Positions 1 to 8,675 of a stretch of DNA of 64,000 bases are shown here, one piece after another (positions within the stretch are counted from its first letter, which is position 1; every line of letters starts with the position of its first letter). A program made the position numbers and the translations under genes. The notes beneath the pieces were generated by a model, which worked only from the letters and a program-made list of their open reading frames with translations, searched no databases and was not told where the DNA came from. This stretch comes from Pontibacter rufus (GTDB lineage Bacteria; Bacteroidota; Bacteroidia; Cytophagales; Hymenobacteraceae): positions 1 through 64,000 of the forward strand of contig NZ_JADQDR010000004.1 in the NCBI RefSeq assembly GCF_015694705.1. The letters are read 5' to 3'.

Positions 1-221
1 CCCTGAAAGTGCCCGTAGGTCAGCTCGATGGCCTGCGGGGTATGGTGCATTACAAAGCACTTGTAGGTTTTGCTGTAGCGGACCCACCCCGCTTCTTTGA
101 GCCGTTTACTGATAAAGGGATTGGCCTTAAACCAGAGGCGGATATACGCATTCCCCTCGTGCTCCAGGGCATTGAGTAAAGGCTGGGCGGAGAATTTGTG
201 TAAGACATGTGGCACAAGCAT
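1..221 (-). CDS. Probable tyrosine recombinase/integrase, 5' part only
   Basis: The reading frame starts with ATG at 219-221 and runs off the left edge of the window, so only about 73 N-terminal residues are visible. The text includes YIRLWFKANPFISKRL and GWVRYSKTYKCFVM. This resembles the N-terminal arm-like region of Bacteroidetes phage-type tyrosine recombinases, which often reads 'R..FK.NP.L...K...W..S...W'. No catalytic Arg/His/Tyr residues are in view because that domain lies outside the window. The gene faces away from the zinc-finger gene at 344-721 and sits beside a defence operon, which fits a mobile island. An unrelated DNA-associated protein remains possible. Confidence 0.5.
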   Translation of the reverse strand, partial: MLVPHVLHKFSAQPLLNALEHEGNAYIRLWFKANPFISKRLKEAGWVRYSKTYKCFVMHHTPQAIELTYGHFQ

Positions 222-343
222 TTATGGAAGCGCTAAATAAGGGTTTCTAGCCTACCTATTCGCAAAATATGCGCTTAGATGCGTTTGTAAACGTATAAAG
301 CGATTTTAAACGTTTCTAAACGGCTAATAACAACAAAAATCCT

Positions 344-721
344 ATGGCAAAACCTGACAGAACCTGTGCCCAGTGCGGCGAAGCGGTCGTGGGCAGGGCC
401 GACAAGCGTTTCTGCTCCAGCCAGTGCCGGGCTATGGCCAGTAACCAGCGCCGTTCAGATGATGCAGGGGAACAGCGGATGCGGGAAATCAATGCCAGGC
501 TACGCCATAACCGGCAGGTGCTGCAACGGGCAAGTCCCGAGGGGAAGACCACGCTCAAGCGCCAGGTGCTCGAGCTGGCCGGCTTTGACTTCGGCCATTT
601 TACGCATCTCTACCGCACCCAAAAGGGCAACACGTACTACTTCTGCTACGACTTTGGTTACCTGCTGCTCGAAGATGAAAAGGTGCTTATCGTCAACTGG
701 CAGCCTTATATGGAGAAGTAG
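344..721 (+). CDS. Small zinc-finger protein, function unknown
   Basis: A 125-residue protein with an N-terminal four-cysteine zinc ribbon: C8 and C11 as CxxC, then C24 and C28 as CxxxC, followed by a basic stretch. The C-terminal half has no recognisable catalytic motif (GFDFGHFTHLYRTQ, then YYFCYDFGYLLLED). Proteins of this layout occur in Bacteroidetes accessory regions next to integrases. DNA or RNA binding is inferred from the ribbon only. A strong hairpin terminator lies about 90 bp downstream. Confidence 0.65.
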   Translation: MAKPDRTCAQCGEAVVGRADKRFCSSQCRAMASNQRRSDDAGEQRMREINARLRHNRQVLQRASPEGKTTLKRQVLELAGFDFGHFTHLYRTQKGNTYYFCYDFGYLLLEDEKVLIVNWQPYMEK

Positions 722-770
722 GCTATTCTAAAACTGCATTTAGAAAATGAGCTAGAATCATTAAATCCCT

Positions 771-873
771 GTGGACAAGGTTCGATAATTCACTCCTTCG
801 GTCTACACTGAAGCCCCTCAGCAGCAGCTGAGGGGCTTTTTTGGTTCGATAAAATAAGCAATTTCCCCTTTGG
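771..873. repeat. Structured repeat element, left copy (possible attachment site)
   Basis: The first 35 bases (771-805, containing GGTTCGATAATTCACTCC) recur at 8273-8307 with three differences. Each copy is followed a few bases later by a GC-rich hairpin with a T run, and then by a second short conserved stretch (ATAAA..., AATTTCCCC). The hairpin stems differ in sequence between the copies although both pair perfectly. The two copies bracket the jet operon in direct orientation. They may be ends of an integrated island or duplicated terminator modules; the T-loop-like TTCGATA does not fold as a complete tRNA T arm. Confidence 0.55.
811..842 (+). terminator. Rho-independent terminator
   Basis: Perfect 11-bp stem (812-822 with 827-837) with a 4-base loop, followed by six T residues. 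It lies downstream of the zinc-finger gene and inside the left structured repeat. Confidence 0.75.
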
Positions 874-957
874 TCGCCTGTTGCAATGGATATCATAACA
901 TCAATTCCTCTCAAATGTAGCCGCTTGTATAAGGTAAGTAATTTTAACCGCACTACC

Positions 958-1225
958 TGACCTCCCCAAAAATCGGACCGTTGTAAAGTAGAGGAAACGT
1001 GCAATTTTTCGTACTAATATAAAAGCGAATTGCCATGAAGAAATCAAAATTCACTGAGACGCAACTCATCTTCGCCGTTAAGCAGGCCAAAACGGGCGTT
1101 TCTGTGGCGGAAGTCTGCCACAACAATAGCTCATGGGTGACAAGACACCGGAAGAGTGGTTATAAATAAATATATATAAACTAGAATATTATATTTTTAC
1201 ATGTCCAAAAATCGGGAGTAGCTCA
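958..1225 (+). mobile_element. Internally deleted IS3-type insertion sequence (MITE-like relic)
   Basis: The left end reads TGACCTCCCCAAAAATCGG and the right end (1194-1225) is an imperfect inverted repeat of it. Between them, an ORF at 1035-1169 starts like an IS3-family OrfA (MKKSKFTETQLIFAVKQAK) and is joined after about 30 residues to RKSGYK and a stop. The same RKSGYK-stop ending occurs in the second relic near 8972, so the copy has lost the middle of its transposase genes. It cannot move by itself. Confidence 0.65.
1035..1169 (+). pseudogene. Truncated IS3-family transposase OrfA
   Basis: A 44-residue frame whose first 30 residues match the helix-turn-helix N-terminus typical of IS3-family OrfA (KFTETQ-x-IFAVKQAK-x-GVSVAEVC). 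It then passes into sequence from the far end of the element and stops. It lacks most of OrfA and all of the DDE domain, so it is a remnant of the 958-1225 relic. Confidence 0.65.
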
Positions 1226-1321
1226 CTTTGCTGGCGAGCTCATAGAACAAATTTAGGGCAAATGCCTATTAGCAAATTTACAAACTGCAACAAAGGGTAG
1301 TCTTGATAACATTCTTGTTCA

Positions 1322-2248
1322 TTAGGAGATTAAGTTTATCATCTCTAATAAGTCATTCGACTCTTCTTCAATCCACTCCTTTTTGATTATAAGTTTTTCG
1401 ATTAGCCCAATCGCTCTTTCGCTGTAATTAACGCAATCTTGCTTCAGCCCTGAGAATGGCACATCATAAAGCCAATCGCTTTTGTGATTATCTGAATATA
1501 TAGTTTTAGCAGCATCAATAGCAGAGGGGAAAAGCAGCTCAATTTGTGGCATCTTTTCTTTGATTTCCTGATAGATTTTTAACCCGTGATAATCCCAATC
1601 ACAAGAATAATAAATAGGCAAATTAATAGGAGGAAGATGATCAAGTTTTTTGATATTATTACCTCCTACATACCAAAGCCAGATGTTGTTCTCTCTCGCT
1701 ACTTCAGGATAAAGCAAAAAGTCTAAGTTTTCACACAATACAATTCGCTGAGGAGTTCTACAGTCAAGCACAATCCTGTACTGCTGATCCTTAGGATCTG
1801 ATCCCAAAAAGCCGTCAAGTTCCAGAATACTCAGAACAGCCTTTTCTAAGGACGAGCCTTGAACCAGGTACTTTGCCTCATTAAAAAATTTAGCTGAGAA
1901 CTTTTTCCGGCTGTATTGATTAGTAAGTATCTGTTGTTTTTGCCCAGCAATGAGCATGAGAACGCGAATATCACGTTCCTTATAGTTTGATTGTGGCTTC
2001 AGAAAAGAATGCTGTTCAAAGAAGTCCTGATACGTACGGAAGCCCTCCTTACGCTTGCTCTCATAGTATTGATCGTATCCAGGTGCTGGGATCAGTACCT
2101 TTGTATTAGCAAACTTTTGATCCAAGATACCCCGGTCCTCAAACAGATACTTGATGTAGGGGTGCTCTTGAATTTTAGCCTTACTCTGCCGTTTGGTATA
2201 TATGTCGTTGAGTGCTTTTAGCTCCCTCCAAGAAAGGTTTTCGTTCAT
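1322..2248 (-). CDS. jetD: JetD, Toprim nuclease subunit of Wadjet
   Basis: A 308-residue protein, last in the jetABCD order. In characterised Wadjet systems JetD is the topoisomerase VI-like subunit that cleaves circular plasmid DNA after SMC-driven loop extrusion. A Toprim fold is supported by the acidic motif CENLDFLLYP near residue 175 and the DxD-type motif SCDWDYHGLKIYQE near residue 215. It is shorter than the roughly 390-residue type I JetD, so it may be a type II or III variant. Its ATG overlaps the jetC stop as ATGA (2245-2248), which suggests translational coupling. Confidence 0.8.
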   Translation of the reverse strand: MNENLSWRELKALNDIYTKRQSKAKIQEHPYIKYLFEDRGILDQKFANTKVLIPAPGYDQYYESKRKEGFRTYQDFFEQHSFLKPQSNYKERDIRVLMLIAGQKQQILTNQYSRKKFSAKFFNEAKYLVQGSSLEKAVLSILELDGFLGSDPKDQQYRIVLDCRTPQRIVLCENLDFLLYPEVARENNIWLWYVGGNNIKKLDHLPPINLPIYYSCDWDYHGLKIYQEIKEKMPQIELLFPSAIDAAKTIYSDNHKSDWLYDVPFSGLKQDCVNYSERAIGLIEKLIIKKEWIEEESNDLLEMINLIS

Positions 2249-5200
2249 CCCTCTATGTTATTCTGATGTATGAACAAGTCAATGTCTTCAACAGGATCAT
2301 CATTTGAGAAAATACCCAACGGGGGAACATAACTGGACTCATCTGCCAGGTTGTTTTCGTTCATGATATAGATGTATTGTTCCCCTTCCAGAATGTCTCC
2401 CGCTGTTTCGATTGACATGGAGATGATTTGGTAATGCTCCTGTTTTGCCAGCTTATGTAGCATATCATAGTTCCCACCTAATCCTTCCGCTTCATCTATG
2501 GGCATGACGCGGAGCCCTTTCCTTTTTTCCTTTTCAATCAATGACAATCTTGCTAATCCGAGCAGGGCATTTGCCGTATACGTTTGGCCCTGGCTCCCTG
2601 CATTAGACGCTCCGCTGTCAAGTTTCAGGTCAAAGTCCAGATCGAAGTAGGATTTGGGATTCAATAAATCTTCAGGGCTTACTTTGCCATTACCACCAGC
2701 GGCCTGAAAGGCTCTCAACATCATTTTATTTATATCCACCTCCTGTTTGAGGTCTTCAAAAAGGCCAAAGTTCATTAATGCCTCATCCAGTTGCTTCCGA
2801 AAAGGAGCCATCCATTTGTCGGGGTAATCAACTGATTTTCTATGCCTGAGTGAAGCACGGTTTCCTCCAGTAATCAAATGGTTTTTTCTCTTCAGGTAAG
2901 TATCAATCCCCTGAATTTTCTCCAGGTATTGGCTGTAGGTTTTGTGCACCTCTGTAAACACCCGCTTAAGGATCTCAACCTTTCTTGAACCAATCTCCTG
3001 AATATCGCGAGTAAGTTTATTTAAACGCTCCGCAATTTTTTCTTCTATTATACTTTTGTCTACCTTTGAATTTTCAAAAATAGTTGGAAGCAATTTGTAA
3101 GCTAATTCGCCTACAGAATAGTTATTTAATTGATTTGCATCTTCCAAGGACTTTTTCACAAGGTCATAATTAGCATGAAATGTCTCTTTAGACTGCTTGT
3201 ACAGATCTTCTAGGCTAGGTTCACCTTCATCCGGATTTTGGCTTACAGCTTGATGGCTAGTAAAATCAAGCTCTGCTTTAAAAGCAACCCAATACGCTTG
3301 TTGAGACTCCTTTAATAAAGCTTCAGCGTGGGCCAATAGTTCTTCTAATGCACTCTTCCTTTGAGAAATATTAGCATGTTGTTCCGCATGCGTTGCTTTA
3401 AGTTGCAGCACCTTTGTGAGACTCGCCTCAGCTGGTATCAAGGCACTTTCTACCTCCTGTATAGTAGTTCCATCCATCAGGGTGCCTAACTCTGTTTCAG
3501 CAGCTTCCAAAGTAGCTTCTCTTTGCTGAATAAGCAGATCAATGTCAGCTTCGCCTAGTGCCTGAATACTAAAATGATTCTGTACTTGCTTAATTTCATT
3601 TCGGATACCTTTGATCTGCGCCTCCCTACCAGACTTCCCTGCAGTAAGTTGATCATGCTCATTTTTTGCTATCTCATATTCCCGCCTGATCCTATTTCTA
3701 TGTTCATAGAGTTCAAGGTGGCGGTTAAATTCATCTCCTGAAAAGAAAGTAACATCATCTGGCGAATAATCTAAAAGAGCAACTCTATCATGGTACAGTT
3801 GTACAGCCTCTTCTAGTCCACCAAAGCCATCGAGAGCGGATTTTAAATTTGTTTCCGCTTCCTGTTGATCTAATAATTCTCTCACTCGTTCTTCCAGTCC
3901 GAGATGCAGCTTTAAAAGCTGAGCAAATAGATTTTCTACATCAGATGTATCCAACAAACGGCTCTCTGTGTACTTAATGAATTCATATACTCCGTCCAAG
4001 TTGATCCAAAATCCATTTTCAGCCTGATGCGCTATATGAAGATTATGAAACAATTTATCTGGAAATGGCAGATATCGATCATTCTGAGTTGGCAGTGGCT
4101 CCTGTCGAGGAAATTCTTGAAAATAGACCAAGACACTCTCCACCTCGTGCGAAACAGGAAAAACGAGGTTGTCTTTTGCCCAAACTGCAAGCGAGTCTGG
4201 ATCATTTAAGTTAGAAAAGACAGAAAGTGCTTTTAAGGTTTTAAGTTTTTCTTCTATTTGTTGGAGCTCACGAGGGTAACGGCTACGCTTCACCTCAAGA
4301 TCCGTACACCATGCAGAAGCTTCAAATGCACACTGTTGCCCTCTCACCTCCAAGTACCTCATGAAACGAACAAGCGTGTCCTTCTGGTTGACCTTATCAC
4401 GCTCAGCCTTATACCAACCTCTTACGCTGTCTATGCTATTGTCATTTTTGCTTAACCAAAGTTCCACTTTTTCAATGGCAGTTTTATCGTGTCTGGCCTT
4501 ATTAAAGTTAGCAACTGCAGCATCTTCTCGGCTGGTAGAATGAATATCTGCCTCTTCAAGGCTTTCTAGCTGTTGTTTTAGCTGCTTAAGATTAATAAGA
4601 GAAGCAACTTCCAAGCTTGCTTCCTTTCGGGTGAGTACATTTTGTCTACATTTACTAATGTTAAACTCAGTAGTGACAGCCTCAAGATCACATGTATACC
4701 TGGAATTTAGTCCCTTCCAATACCAAACTTTGGCTGTGAAATACACTAGCTTTTTTGCTTCATATTCCGCATGCAGCTGGATGATATCTTCTATATGCTT
4801 TTGTTTCTCATTGATCAGCTTGATCTCTGCTATGTATCGTTGATGTTCAATGAAATCATTGTTGATCGCTTGTACCTCCTCCTGGTACTTTTGCATCAGC
4901 TTGTTTTGATCATCATCGCCAAACAGAAATTTTTTTAAAGCAGCAGAATCTGTCTTAAACCCCTTGCCCCGTGAGAAAGACCGGAGGATGCCCGCAAAGC
5001 TTTCCAGCGTTTTGTCCTTCGTGAGATCAAGTGCCAACAACTCATTGCTATAGAGTAAATGGTGATACGCTTTCCAAGACAGCTGTTTTAACCGTACTTC
5101 CGACAATTGCTCCTCAAGTGCTCCAACTGGTAGAATCCGATCATTTATTAACAGGTTCCGATAATAAATAGGCTTGGATAACGGTGTGAGCTGCTCTTCC

Positions 5201-5568
5201 CAGTCATACCCACCCTGTATGATAAAGGCCTGTACTTTGTTGTGGGAACTTTCTATATATGCCCCTAGAACGATGTACTTATTGTAATGGGTCTCGATGT
5301 TCAAAAATACATATCCGATCCCGTATTGCCGGCCCTTTGGCTCCAACACCATTCCTTTAGGATCGCGCACTCTATTGCTGTCAGTAGAAGATTTGTACAC
5401 GCGAGAGCCGACAAGAATAAGCTGGATCATATCTGCCACCATGCTCTTTCCGCTGCCGCTCTCCCCGCTAAAATCTGTACGATTGGGATGGAATAGGTAA
5501 TCGCAGTTGAAATGCTGCTTAATCCCAATAGTAGACATACTATGTATTCTAGGGAAACTAGTTAGCAT
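2245..5568 (-). CDS. jetC: JetC, SMC-family ATPase of Wadjet
   Basis: A 1107-residue protein with SMC/MukB-like layout. A Walker A motif GESGSGKS lies at residues 34-41. A long central region rich in Glu, Lys, Gln and Leu should form the coiled coil. Near the C-terminus are an ABC signature-like stretch (SNAGSQGQTYTANALLGLARL) and a Walker B motif VMPIDEAEG. This subunit is the motor that extrudes plasmid DNA. The start overlaps the end of jetB by about 11 bases; a second Met at residue 11 is an alternative start. The reading frame is intact throughout, in contrast to jetB. Confidence 0.85.
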   Translation of the reverse strand: MLTSFPRIHSMSTIGIKQHFNCDYLFHPNRTDFSGESGSGKSMVADMIQLILVGSRVYKSSTDSNRVRDPKGMVLEPKGRQYGIGYVFLNIETHYNKYIVLGAYIESSHNKVQAFIIQGGYDWEEQLTPLSKPIYYRNLLINDRILPVGALEEQLSEVRLKQLSWKAYHHLLYSNELLALDLTKDKTLESFAGILRSFSRGKGFKTDSAALKKFLFGDDDQNKLMQKYQEEVQAINNDFIEHQRYIAEIKLINEKQKHIEDIIQLHAEYEAKKLVYFTAKVWYWKGLNSRYTCDLEAVTTEFNISKCRQNVLTRKEASLEVASLINLKQLKQQLESLEEADIHSTSREDAAVANFNKARHDKTAIEKVELWLSKNDNSIDSVRGWYKAERDKVNQKDTLVRFMRYLEVRGQQCAFEASAWCTDLEVKRSRYPRELQQIEEKLKTLKALSVFSNLNDPDSLAVWAKDNLVFPVSHEVESVLVYFQEFPRQEPLPTQNDRYLPFPDKLFHNLHIAHQAENGFWINLDGVYEFIKYTESRLLDTSDVENLFAQLLKLHLGLEERVRELLDQQEAETNLKSALDGFGGLEEAVQLYHDRVALLDYSPDDVTFFSGDEFNRHLELYEHRNRIRREYEIAKNEHDQLTAGKSGREAQIKGIRNEIKQVQNHFSIQALGEADIDLLIQQREATLEAAETELGTLMDGTTIQEVESALIPAEASLTKVLQLKATHAEQHANISQRKSALEELLAHAEALLKESQQAYWVAFKAELDFTSHQAVSQNPDEGEPSLEDLYKQSKETFHANYDLVKKSLEDANQLNNYSVGELAYKLLPTIFENSKVDKSIIEEKIAERLNKLTRDIQEIGSRKVEILKRVFTEVHKTYSQYLEKIQGIDTYLKRKNHLITGGNRASLRHRKSVDYPDKWMAPFRKQLDEALMNFGLFEDLKQEVDINKMMLRAFQAAGGNGKVSPEDLLNPKSYFDLDFDLKLDSGASNAGSQGQTYTANALLGLARLSLIEKEKRKGLRVMPIDEAEGLGGNYDMLHKLAKQEHYQIISMSIETAGDILEGEQYIYIMNENNLADESSYVPPLGIFSNDDPVEDIDLFIHQNNIEG

Positions 5569-6231
5569 CTTGAAGCTTCTTCATTAATTCATCCATACCA
5601 AAAATTTGCGGTTGATACAGCAACCGTAGTCTTTCAAAGGACGGCAAAAACTTAAACCGGTCTTTTTCCTGCTCATCTTCCCAGGCAATCCACCCCAATT
5701 CATTAAACTTACCAAATGCCTTTAAAATGACTGTTCCTACTCGTTCATCTGTAAGATCAGAGCTCTTATCAGTCATTGCATCTGCTATCAGCTTTCTCAA
5801 GGCTGTGTGTTCATCTTCGTATTCTGAAAATAAAAGAGCGATAAAGTCAGAGATCCTGTCTAGTTCAATGTTGCCGTCAAGCTTGTAAAGCTTAAAAAAC
5901 AACATGCCAATAATGATGTATTCTGTCTTTAGGTACTCCCTATGATGCTCAGAAATTTGGCCGCGACTTCCTTCTTCAAAATCGATATAGAAGTAGCTCC
6001 TAAATTCGCTCCCCCCTTTTCCAGTTTAACCATGAAGAGTTCCTGATAATATAGTGTAAGGCTATCAAAGTTTCGTTCTATAAACCGGAATAGCTCTCCA
6101 GGCAGTGGGTAATCATATTGAATATGCACCCCGCTCCTAAGCAGGTAATCTATCTTCGCAAAAACCTGATCCACCTTCTTATCCTGCAGAAAGTCTGTGC
6201 GGGTTATATTTTGCTTACTTTCATCCTCCAT
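5558..6231 (-). CDS. jetB: JetB (DUF4194-like) accessory subunit, frameshifted
   Basis: The first part (6231-5929) ends early as a 100-residue product, and the second (about 5905-5558) continues JetB-like text in another frame. Reading the second frame upstream gives GGSEFRSYFYIDFEEG, then QISEHHREYLKTEYIIIGML, with no stop back to a run of six G (complement of 6011-6016) preceded by four A. One more G in the run, or one -1 ribosomal slip there, restores a single protein of about 224 residues, close to the usual JetB size. In the zero frame the site reads A-AAG-GGG and then G-GGG-GGA, both of X-XXY-YYZ form. JetB is thought to be the KITE-like partner of JetA and JetC. A homopolymer sequencing error, an inactivating deletion, phase variation and programmed frameshifting are all possible. 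Confidence 0.75.
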
Positions 6232-7532
6232 AAAGTAATGTTTGGGGTGCTGCTATCTTTGAATGCTTCTTGTTGTATCTGGACGCTTAGACCTTTATTC
6301 TTTAAACTCATCTTTAATACCCGCTGCGCTGTTTTCACGGCAATCGAAAGATTAAGCTGCTCCTCTTTTAGTATTTGAAAAAAGAGAGGGGAGAAGTCCA
6401 GCGACCCGTTGTGCTCGATTTCCTCAAAGGCAAACTTTGCCCAGTAGGTAACCCGGTCTTTCTCGTACTTCCAAGCTTTTGCCTTGCTTACTAACTTTTC
6501 TCGCTTGTTCTTATCAATTGTTCGTTTTGGAACTTCAACAGGCTGTTTAGGACCAATTTCCCGCAGTGGCACAATGGTGAACTGCGGGAAAACCTGCCTA
6601 TCAGCTATTTTCCGCAATGGCACACCATCGGGAAGCTCCAGCAGCTTTTTGCCCTCAACTCTTGTGCATTTCGAATAGCTGAGGAGTACATCCAGAAACT
6701 GCTCTGTTTTTCTATCGAAATCACGCTGATTGAAATCGTATATAAATTCCCGTATTCGAGGCTTGATCTTTTCTATTCTGTTGCTCACCTGTTCGAGATG
6801 TGAGCGAACATGATCATTAAAGTCCCGGACTCTCTTAATGTCATCTAAATAGGAGCTCGCCTCCTGTTCCTCCAGAATTTGTGTTAGGATATCATCAATA
6901 TCGTAAGTGGTATGAAAAGCCTTCTTAAGCTCGGTAGCCTGCTGCTTAATTACTTCCAGCCCCATTTCAATTCCCTGAATCGTCTGAATGATATCACCCT
7001 TTTCTTTGGTATGCTTTAACTGCTTTTTAAAGTCTTTTACTGATTCATTTACCTGTTGATCCAGTATCTCGACTTGTTCGCCCAGCATAGTATGGCGTAG
7101 TTCAAAATGGTCTTCTACCCATCGATTAAAGCCTCCCTCCTGGTTGATTGCCTCCTGTAACCTGTTGTATAAGTCATCAAACCAGCGTTTAATTTTAGCG
7201 GGGCTATAGCTATCCTCTAGCCGCTTACGGGTTCTCCTGCAGAACTCAATACCATATGGTTTAAAGCGGTACGCTTTCTTGATGCTATCACGCCACAAAA
7301 AATAATCCTGGAGTCTGAGAATAATGTTATTGTTTCGTTCATTCTCCACCCTGGATGAAACAGACCCCAAATCCCTTAATGTTATATTGATGATTCGGAT
7401 AATCTCATCCTCTTTGAAATCTCCTTCCCCGAATTTATCAAATAGAGAGAGTAGGATTAATCCATCAGATTTTTCAGGAATTAGGCGATCATAAAAATCT
7501 CTGGCTTCTCTATATAGATTAAATCCCTCCAT
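6204..7532 (-). CDS. jetA: JetA, kleisin-like subunit of Wadjet
   Basis: First gene of the jet operon, about 442 residues when started at the ATG of MEGFNLYREARDFYDRL. A TTG eight codons upstream could also start it. It is rich in charged helices. The N-terminal region fits a winged-helix domain and the middle a long helical segment, as expected for the kleisin that bridges the JetC heads. I could not confirm the DUF3375 signature, so the assignment rests on position, length and partners. Its 3' end overlaps the jetB start by 28 bases. Confidence 0.7.
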   Translation of the reverse strand: MEGFNLYREARDFYDRLIPEKSDGLILLSLFDKFGEGDFKEDEIIRIINITLRDLGSVSSRVENERNNNIILRLQDYFLWRDSIKKAYRFKPYGIEFCRRTRKRLEDSYSPAKIKRWFDDLYNRLQEAINQEGGFNRWVEDHFELRHTMLGEQVEILDQQVNESVKDFKKQLKHTKEKGDIIQTIQGIEMGLEVIKQQATELKKAFHTTYDIDDILTQILEEQEASSYLDDIKRVRDFNDHVRSHLEQVSNRIEKIKPRIREFIYDFNQRDFDRKTEQFLDVLLSYSKCTRVEGKKLLELPDGVPLRKIADRQVFPQFTIVPLREIGPKQPVEVPKRTIDKNKREKLVSKAKAWKYEKDRVTYWAKFAFEEIEHNGSLDFSPLFFQILKEEQLNLSIAVKTAQRVLKMSLKNKGLSVQIQQEAFKDSSTPNITLWRMKVSKI

Positions 7533-8272
7533 TAAATTAATAATATCAACACACAATGTGGCTCCACTTGCAGATGGCGGCAGTGAAAGTACTTAGCTCC
7601 CTCGGCAGAACTTATAAGCCTCTCTTATTCTAATGTTTATTAAATGTTTGTGCCCCAAAGAACTTAGCCTCCTTTACATTCTTTAAAATCTAGTTAATTT
7701 AAGACTCTTAAAATATAGAATTTTAGGGGAATTTACATGAAACACAGTAAATTCCTTACAGAAGGTTAAAAACGGTTTGAATCAATCAAAGCTGCGTACA
7801 CGCCTGCTCATTCTTAAGTTACATACTCCTAAAAATATACTTTATCCCAAGGTCGCAGCGGTTTGACAAAATAAAAGCAATGCATTAGTAGTGGTTTAGC
7901 AACATTAACGCAACATACAGCAACGAGTAAGCAACAGCTGCGATTTGTCCCGCTTGTCCTGAAGTAGGTTGACAAAGAGAACTGCTGCAGATCTCCTCAC
8001 CTAGGCTTATTGCCAGGATAAATCACTGCAATAGTTATCAATGTTGAACTCCCATAAACACTAGCAGTAACAGCATCGGGAGCAGATACAATAGCTCCTA
8101 CCGAACATAAAAGTCGTTGTAGAACAAGTCAAAAGCGCCTGTTGATGAGGAGCATTACCTGTTTTGGATTGTAGCACCTGTGATGATAAACAGGCACTCA
8201 GTTAGTATTGGAAGAGGATGTTTATTGCCCCTCTCCTACCTGCAGATAATTATCCACAGCCTCAAAATCTTC
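7533..8272. other. Intergenic region upstream of the jet operon
   Basis: About 740 bases, AT-rich near jetA, with no ORF that looks coding on either strand. It should contain the jet promoter. The stretch near 7950-7975 resembles insertion-sequence ends (CTGAAGTAGGTTGACA), but I could not place it in a family. Confidence 0.4.
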
Positions 8273-8384
8273 GTGGATAAGGTTCGATAATTCACTCCTA
8301 CGGGCTACTACAATGAAAAGCCGCTCCACATCAAATGGAGCGGCTTTTTTGATCAGATAAAGGCGCTAATTTCCCCCTTCGGTT
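8273..8384. repeat. Structured repeat element, right copy (possible attachment site)
   Basis: Direct repeat of 771-873. The 35-base core matches at 32 positions. It is followed by a hairpin (8316-8350) whose stem sequence differs from that of the left copy but is still complementary, and then by conserved text resembling AATTTCCCCCTTCGGT. With the left copy it encloses about 7.5 kb holding the jet operon and the IS3 relic. Confidence 0.55.
8316..8350 (+). terminator. Hairpin terminator in the right structured repeat
   Basis: AAAAGCCGCTCCA pairs with TGGAGCGGCTTTT across a short loop and is followed by a run of T. The A run on the left arm could also serve minus-strand transcripts. Confidence 0.7.
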
Positions 8385-8456
8385 TAACTTAGCTATCTAT
8401 GTGGAAATAAAAAAGCTACCTGTTACAGTAGCTCCAGACACAAACAGCTCCCCTAG

Positions 8457-8675
8457 TTATTCAGATTTGGTCCTTTTCTTATAGGTTCTTTTCGGCTTGG
8501 CTTCCTCACCGGCACCGGCATTCAGGGAAATCTCAGGCGCGTTATTCAGCACGTCGTTCATTCTCTCGAATGTGCCTATCACAGCCTTTATCTCGTCAAT
8601 GTTGCTCAGCTGCTTAATAACATTCATCTGCAGTCTGTCAATCTCTGTTCTCAAGTATTGCTTTAATTCAGCCAT
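8457..8675 (-). CDS. Small protein with coiled-coil start and basic tail, unknown
   Basis: A 72-residue protein. The first 45 residues are amphipathic (LKQYLRTEIDRLQMNVIKQL). The tail KPKRTYKKRTKSE is strongly basic and resembles the DNA- or RNA-binding tails of small Bacteroidetes nucleoid-type proteins. No family was recognised. It lies just outside the right structured repeat and is followed by a T-rich gap. Binding to nucleic acid is only inferred from charge. Confidence 0.5.
   Translation of the reverse strand: MAELKQYLRTEIDRLQMNVIKQLSNIDEIKAVIGTFERMNDVLNNAPEISLNAGAGEEAKPKRTYKKRTKSE

Noticed and set aside
776..806. tRNA 3' end in the repeat core (GGTTCGATAATTC)
   Set aside because: The T-arm stem does not pair and the position expected to be C61 is A; no acceptor or anticodon arm is found upstream.
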